Shown here one piece after another: positions 58,548-64,000 of a stretch of 64,000 nucleotides of DNA; the stretch's first letter is position 1, and each line of letters starts with the position of its first letter. The notes beneath the pieces are model-generated. The model had not been told where the DNA came from. It worked only from the letters and a program-made list of their open reading frames with translations, and searched no databases. The stretch comes from Congeria kusceri (taxonomy: Eukaryota > Mollusca > Bivalvia > Myida > Dreissenidae). The stretch is from NCBI GenBank assembly GCA_027627225.1, contig CM051024.1, forward strand, positions 43,909,847 to 43,973,846, in the 5' to 3' direction. Both the position numbers and the translations under genes were made by a program.

Positions 58548-58700
58548 TTCCACGGACTTCCGTCGTCCACATCTTCTCTCTCCAACCGCTGACCGCCAAC
58601 TGACTGCTTTTGCGGCAAATTTTCCCGCTGCACTCACGGCTGCACAGCAACGCGCACGTGACAGCCCGAGGACGAGATTTGATCTTCCGAAGACTGACTT
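58521..58700 (-). promoter_or_regulatory. CpG-rich promoter-like block
   Basis: A locally GC- and CpG-rich patch in AT-rich surroundings, with GCGCGC, CACGTGAC and GGCGGTCAGCGG on one or other strand. It sits where the first exon of the minus-strand gene would be. Confidence 0.4.
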
Positions 58701-59131
58701 TTTCAAATTGCCTCATGAAATGTGATTCCGAACATTGCCGAGTATTTTTCCCGGTGTACAACATGTATGCTAGTTGTCGTGTAATTTGCGATTGTGTGAA
58801 CGAGGTAACGGCATACATTTTTTAAAGCCAATCTCGCTTATCACGTGCACAACTATGTTACTGACAGCGCAAAGCGTGTTTGTCCAATAAATTAAAGACG
58901 CATACTATAAGAGAATAATTCTTCTTCCAATTTAAGTGCTGGGGCAATTTGCCAAAGTGTCATAAATAGCTGATGATGTTGGCACTTAACTTGTATAATC
59001 GCATGTTGGTGACCGCATTTATCACAAGATCACGAATTTTGTCACTAAACTGTGATACGACTGCTATAAAAATATTTTACAAAAACAGGACGCATGTCAC
59101 GCTGAAACCTGACCAGCCCGCCACGGTATCC

Positions 59132-59478
59132 GGACATCGGTTCCTACGGACATTTGTTCAAATGCTATTTTGACATAGGCAGACATTGGTTCCTACATGA
59201 TTATGACACCCCGGACACTCGTTCCTACATGATTATGACACCCCGGACACTCGTTTCTACACTATTCTGACAGCCCGGACATTCGTTTCTACACTATTCT
59301 GACACCCCGGACACTCGTTTCTACACTATTCTGACAGCCCGGACATTCGTTTCCTGCCATATTCTGAAAATCCGGACATTCGTTCCTACATTATTTTGAC
59401 AGCCCGGACATTCGTTTCCTGCCATATTCTGAAAATCCGGACATTCGTTCCTGCATTATTTTGTCACCCGGACCCACC
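59132..59478. repeat. ~32-37 bp minisatellite, about nine copies
   Basis: CCCGGACACTCGTTTCTACA and CTATTCTGACA repeat at 32 bases (59213, 59245 and on), later lengthening with TTTCCTGCCATATTCTGAAAA. Confidence 0.85.
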
Positions 59479-59479
59479 A

Positions 59480-60565
59480 TTTTCGGTGACACCCGCGATA
59501 CTTGGCCAGATTGAAAACAAATCCTATAAAATATAATAATGTAGTTATCAATTAATGTTTTTACAAAACTGTTTCTGAAATTTTACCGAATTCTGTCATG
59601 TCGTATGCTGCTAGTACTCGGTCTTTGTATTATCAGAGTCCGAGGCTATTTACTAGGAGCCTACTATTTATTAATAGGTACCTACTAATAATTTACATGT
59701 GGTTGGAACCTACGTTGAAATTATCCGAGGTTCCACCTAATTAAATGGTAGTCACCAACTAAATAACGACCTTTGAGCCTATAGACCATTTAGTAATCCA
59801 TAGGTACCTACTAAATTCTTGCTATTTGTGTGGATTTGGAACCTCTTGGACCGAAACATTTAACCATTTATCACTATTTATTGACATAGCTTCTCTCACT
59901 TTCATAATAGGTACCGATCTATCTTTCACTGAAAGTCACTTTGTACATACATCGTAAAAAGAACAGAATAGAAACTAACAGATCTTTAAACAAATTTCAT
60001 AATTATAATCTACACATTATGTGTAATTAATGCATATATTTTTACTGGTATAACTAAACGCGATATATTTTTGTTGGTCGCCAGTAAATTATTATCAGCA
60101 TTGTTAAGCTGTAGTTATTTCCCTTTACTTGTTTTATTCTAAGTGAATTTAACTACTAGAGCATTTTTTCTTGCTCAAAGTGTTGCTACTTTCTTTTTTT
60201 CTTAATATTACAATAATATACACGTGTACGTATATATTAAATGAATTTATCCCACCAAATGTTATCATTATCAAAAATATAAATGTCAGAGCTTTGTTCG
60301 CACAGGCAGTTACGCCACATGAAAGCTGTATTATCCACACGCACTTAAATATGTTTATACTGTAACGATATAATTATACGATTATAAAGAATGCGTTTTG
60401 ATTGTATACATTCCGGTGGTATATAGAAAAATATCAGTGAAATGAAATTGGTAAATCACTGGTTTAAAACAGTGAAAAGTACCACTTGCTAATAGAACTA
60501 CTTTTTTACCGGGATGTCGGAAAATGCCAAAATCACACATTTTTAAGCATAAAATAAAAAGAAAA
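59480..60565. other. AT-rich stretch with a near-palindrome
   Basis: TTAATAGGTACCTACTAATA near 59680 is an almost perfect palindrome, and GGTACCTACTAA recurs at 59807. No gene is recognised. Confidence 0.45.
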
Positions 60566-60568
60566 ATT

Positions 60569-60711
60569 GTTGGTTTCGGTAGAAATATCGATTTTTTATT
60601 CACGAGTGATCATAGAAAAAATATATTTTCATTCATGGCTGCGCCTCTTCTGAAAATATAACTTTCTATGATCACTCGTGAATTGAAACCGATATTCTAC
60701 CGAAACCAACA
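60569..60711. repeat. 143-bp inverted repeat with ~50-bp arms
   Basis: TGTTGGTTTCGGTAGAA, ATATCG, ATTCACGAGTGATCATAGAAA on the left pairs with TTTCTATGATCACTCGTGAAT and TTCTACCGAAACCAACA on the right, around a ~45-base loop. Confidence 0.85.
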
Positions 60712-61049
60712 CATTTCCTAAATATAAAATAGTTTGATAAAGATTGATACACTGATGATATTTTCTATCTTTGACACTGCATTAATATTTGCTTGTGAAA
60801 TACTGCCAATCCAAGTACATCTCAACAAGGCACCAATTAATTTCAGGGGCTAGCGAGATATTCACATCACTAGGACTACTATAATTGGTCTCTAGTGATA
60901 TATCGAGATCGCTAATATATACAGTCAAATATTGGGATTGCTCCCATATTAGGTCTCTAGTGAAATATTGGGACCCTTCGATATTCTGCCGATAGTGAAA
61001 TACAAAGGGTATAGAAATCACTTATATACTTATTTTCTCCTGTGAAATA

Positions 61050-61815
61050 TCGTCATCTCTTATACATGTGAGCGACATAGCGTCTGGTCATGGGGGAATT
61101 ACAATCTGAAGTTATATTTAAATCCTTCTATGCATTACGAAGTTATGGAGCGGAAGCGAAATACAAGTATTTTACCTATATTTGACATTTGACAGGGATT
61201 TACCGGACTCGATTTTCTGCTTCAAATACCCCTAAATTGTGAGTCAGGACCCCTCCTATTTTTAAACTTGCATCCCATTGGATGCGTGATTTTTCTGATG
61301 TGTTGATACAATTCAGTGTCAAAGTTAATTATTTCATAGATGTAATTTATAACATTATTAACATTATTTTATAATGCCTTCATTCTATCTTATTGATACA
61401 AAACATTCAAATGTTGATAAAAATGCAGACAAAACAAATGAATGGGACCCCCACTTTTATTGAGAGGACCCCTAAATATCAACCACCTGAGTCCTGTCAA
61501 CCCCTAAAATTTATCGTTGATGTAAAACCCTGCATTTGACCTTGAAATGTGACCTTGACCTTTGAAGGACAATCATGGGCCATGTAGCAACACATTGTCT
61601 GGTCATGGGGAATAATAATCTGAAGTTATATTAAAATCCTTCCAGACATTCAGAAGTTGTGGAGCGGAAACGAAATACAAGTATTTTTTACCTTTGACCT
61701 TGAAATGTGACCTTGATCTTTGACGGACACGCACCGGTCATGTACGCGACACATCGTCTGGTCATGGGGAATAATAATCTGAAGTTATATTAAAATCTTT
61801 CCAGGCATAACGAAA
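61050..61815 (+). repeat. family-C units split by a hAT-like insertion
   Basis: Units carry GTCTGGTCATGGGGAATAAT, AATCTGAAGTTATATTAAAA and GAGCGGAAACGAAATACAAG. The insertion at 61193-61532 interrupts one unit. Confidence 0.75.
61193..61532. mobile_element. hAT-like non-autonomous element (340 bp)
   Basis: It begins CAGGGATTTAC and ends GTAAAACCCTG, imperfect terminal inverted repeats. It is flanked by CATTTGA on both sides (61186-61192, 61533-61539) and lies inside a family-C unit. The CAGGG start and 7-8 bp duplication fit hAT. Internal AGGACCCCT/GGGACCCCCAC stretches recur reversed at 41647-41735. Confidence 0.7.
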
Positions 61816-61819
61816 AAGT

Positions 61820-63180
61820 GGGTGTATGAGGATTGATTGTGTCTACCTTGCAACAATTGTGAAAATCCGGTTTCGTGCAATGGATTATTTCTTGTGGGAT
61901 AACTAGTGTTGCATGTATCTTACTTCTGACACCATGTTATATTACTATGTAATCATTGCATCGGCTAGTTTAAAAGAAATCCTCACCACGGCCTGTAAAC
62001 AAATTGGCTCCATTTCTTTTCGGAGGTGAATGGAAAAATGGGCCAATGAGGATAAATCCAGGCATACCTCTTTACTTTGTTTACGTTTTTGACTAATTTC
62101 CAGTTCTGGGCTCCCTACTCGGAAGTTGCATTAGCTCAATTTTCATTTTCAATTTACAAGCCAGTGTTTACATGCCGTGTAATATGACCTTGGGAAAATC
62201 CCCCATTAATATCGCATAGTCGATAGGCAACATTCCATAGAATGCACTCCCTGACTAACCTGCGTCTATTAATAGTATACACGTCAACAACACTGAATCG
62301 TTCGAACAAGCATCCAGAGAACCATAGACAATGGAGAATAACTTATATTTGTAAACTTACCATGCATGTTATCTATTTATTAAGACTTATTTAGAATTGC
62401 ATTTTCTCTTATCTTCTCCTGTAGAGGCTATTCAATGTATAAATAGATTTTGCATCTTCCTATAAATATAAACAATGCGAAACTCCAGTTGCGACAGCAG
62501 GAGAGAACTCTTATTAGCAGCCCGAGGTCCTTTATTTATGGCAAGTGACCAATTGCCAAAAACAATACACAGGACAGCACAAAAACACATAACAAACACA
62601 AAACACACATGAATAAAACTGGGGTCACCGCCTTGGAACGGTCAATGCAAAGCATTGGGGGTTTAAACCGGTTTATGTGCGCACGAACCTCACACTTGGC
62701 CCAGAATTATTCACAAAACATGTAAGTGTAAATAAAAATTAACCTCATAGCATCGCAATTCAAATTAAACAGCAATAAAGAGAATATTATTCAATTTAAT
62801 TACCATTTAATTACTCAATGGCTAGATGCAAACCAGAGCAGCAGAATTGCAACTGGAACCAGACCGAGAAAAGATCAACGATGTAATTCCATTGTGGTAC
62901 ATGTACTAATATGCATTATTTGAGCGTCTTTGTTCGAACGATACCATTGGCGATGGTCATTCAAAAGTGATGTCTAATATTGCATGTTTTATTTTCTTTG
63001 GTCAAATATCTATTTGCCGACATTAATCTAGAACATTAATATTTAATCCTAAATTGAGATTTAAGGGATTTTCGTATACAATAATCTAAAACATGTCATT
63101 AAATGTCTTAGCTGCAAATATAAGAGCACCTAAATTAATCAAAACCAAATACTATATTAACAAATAATCAAAAGAAGCAA
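61820..63180. other. non-repetitive stretch with no recognised gene
   Basis: Mixed composition; no supported frame or repeat. Confidence 0.45.
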
Positions 63181-63186
63181 AGGTTT

Positions 63187-63257
63187 GTCACGCCGGGGCT
63201 CGAACCTGCGATCTCTGGATCATATGTCAGTAACACTTACCACTCGGCTAGCAGAAC
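63187..63257 (-). pseudogene. tRNA-like Pol III sequence (minus strand)
   Basis: On the minus strand a box A (TAGCCGAGTGGTAAG) and box B (GGTTCGAGCCCC) are spaced as in a tRNA, and a TTTT lies ~20 bases after the 3' end. The anticodon and T stems contain mismatches and the acceptor arms do not pair well, so it is probably a tRNA-derived SINE head or pseudogene. Confidence 0.4.
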
Positions 63258-63259
63258 AG

Positions 63260-64000
63260 CAAGCACTAAACTGTAGTTTAACGTTATGTAAAACACGTAT
63301 TTTAAAAAATACCGACGAAAAGCGATACACACACTCAGTAATATTATCCATATCAGTGGATGTTTATCCATAAGCAACACAGTTATTTCTATGTCAGAAG
63401 TATTATTTCGCTATTTTATATATAATGTACTTTTTTGGAATGCGTTACATTTTTTTTTTAATTATCGAGTTACCAATTTGTGAATACAGTTAAGTCCTTT
63501 TAATCAATTCTAATATACTATGCACTTGTTAATGATGCTCTCATCTTACGCGCAAGTTAATATTTCAATATGACATTTTACAGCTTGGATTGTTTACATC
63601 AAAATTACAAATGCGTCTTTCTGGGGAATTCAGTTCCAATAACAATACATACGCAAAAGGTCAAATATAAGAGTATCAAGTGTCATTATCCATTCTCTTG
63701 CATTCAAGCCGCAGAAATCTGTAAAGAGTGTATATATATATTGTTAACTTAGTTTGATTTAGAGATTGTTTAGTGATTTACATGTCATGACAGACTTAGC
63801 GAAATTCCTATACATTGCAGAGAAAATTCGAACAGCTAACTAATTAATTATAATCTCATCATAATCACTATATTATTTTTGTAACCAACAGTTATTGTGC
63901 TTTTCCACCCTCTTGGTAAATATATTTATAGTGCGATGCTTATGTCAGCATACACTTATGCTCCAGAAAATGCCATATGTTGTACTTCTCCATGTGTATA
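63260..64000. other. AT-rich end of the window
   Basis: No gene or repeat recognised. Confidence 0.45.

Noticed and set aside
58309..58818. 169-codon minus-strand frame
   Set aside because: The second half is hydrophobic AT-derived sequence beyond a good donor site at 58520. Only its CpG-rich start is likely part of an exon.
1..64000. Bacterial-type operons, ribosome binding sites or origins
   Set aside because: Composition, intron-like signals, TTAGGG repeats and repeat load indicate a eukaryotic nuclear genome.

Overview
The window looks like animal, most likely bivalve mollusc, nuclear DNA. It is AT-rich, almost gene-free and packed with tandem repeats of 130-180 bp, fold-back elements and minisatellites, and it has splice-like GT...AG signals. 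The wording of several repeats (for example GTGACCTTGACCCCACCC and AGTTATTGAGCGGAAAC) is what I would expect from a dreissenid or related mussel. That assignment rests on general knowledge and was not checked by a search.

Layout. 1-6775: AT-rich DNA, a small ORF of four 19-residue repeats, a fold-back element (1676-1905), and two families of ~130-170 bp tandem repeats. 6776-18546: one ~5.8 kb block present twice head to tail, nearly identical. Each copy carries a 966-bp hAT-like element with an 8-bp target duplication and a tRNA-like Pol III sequence. 19165-20886: ten copies of a ~180-bp satellite with a strong internal hairpin, running directly into six telomere-type repeats (20887-20923). 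21-28 kb: the only convincing coding region, see below. 28-57 kb: more repeat arrays, short inverted-repeat elements, and minisatellites of 49, 41, 71 and ~36 bp. 57.8-58.6 kb: a possible two-exon minus-strand gene with a CG-rich start. 59-64 kb: a 32-bp minisatellite, a long inverted repeat, another hAT-like insertion and a tRNA-like sequence.

The coding region at 21-28 kb is the most interesting part. Gene A (22120-24891, +) is an open reading frame of about 920 codons with an acidic Asp/Ser N-terminus and a Myb/SANT-like C-terminus. I do not recognise its family. It is continuous except for two frame changes. The second lies exactly on A AAA AAC, the textbook -1 ribosomal slippery heptamer in the correct phase, inside a 10-A run. 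Gene B (27227-27907, +) is a small spliced coiled-coil protein with a basic nuclear-signal-like patch and a poly(A) signal 17 bases past the stop. The two genes lie in the same orientation next to a satellite/telomere-repeat junction. They could be an undescribed mobile element or a telomere-proximal gene pair, but nothing in the window proves they act together.

Most remaining repeats look like one superfamily of non-autonomous elements. They start with AACAAGAG plus a small hairpin, carry tandem 130-175 bp units that share a core, and end in a hairpin closing on GAGCT followed by AAAA. This resembles the 'pearl'/Helentron-type elements described in bivalves; the link is inference.
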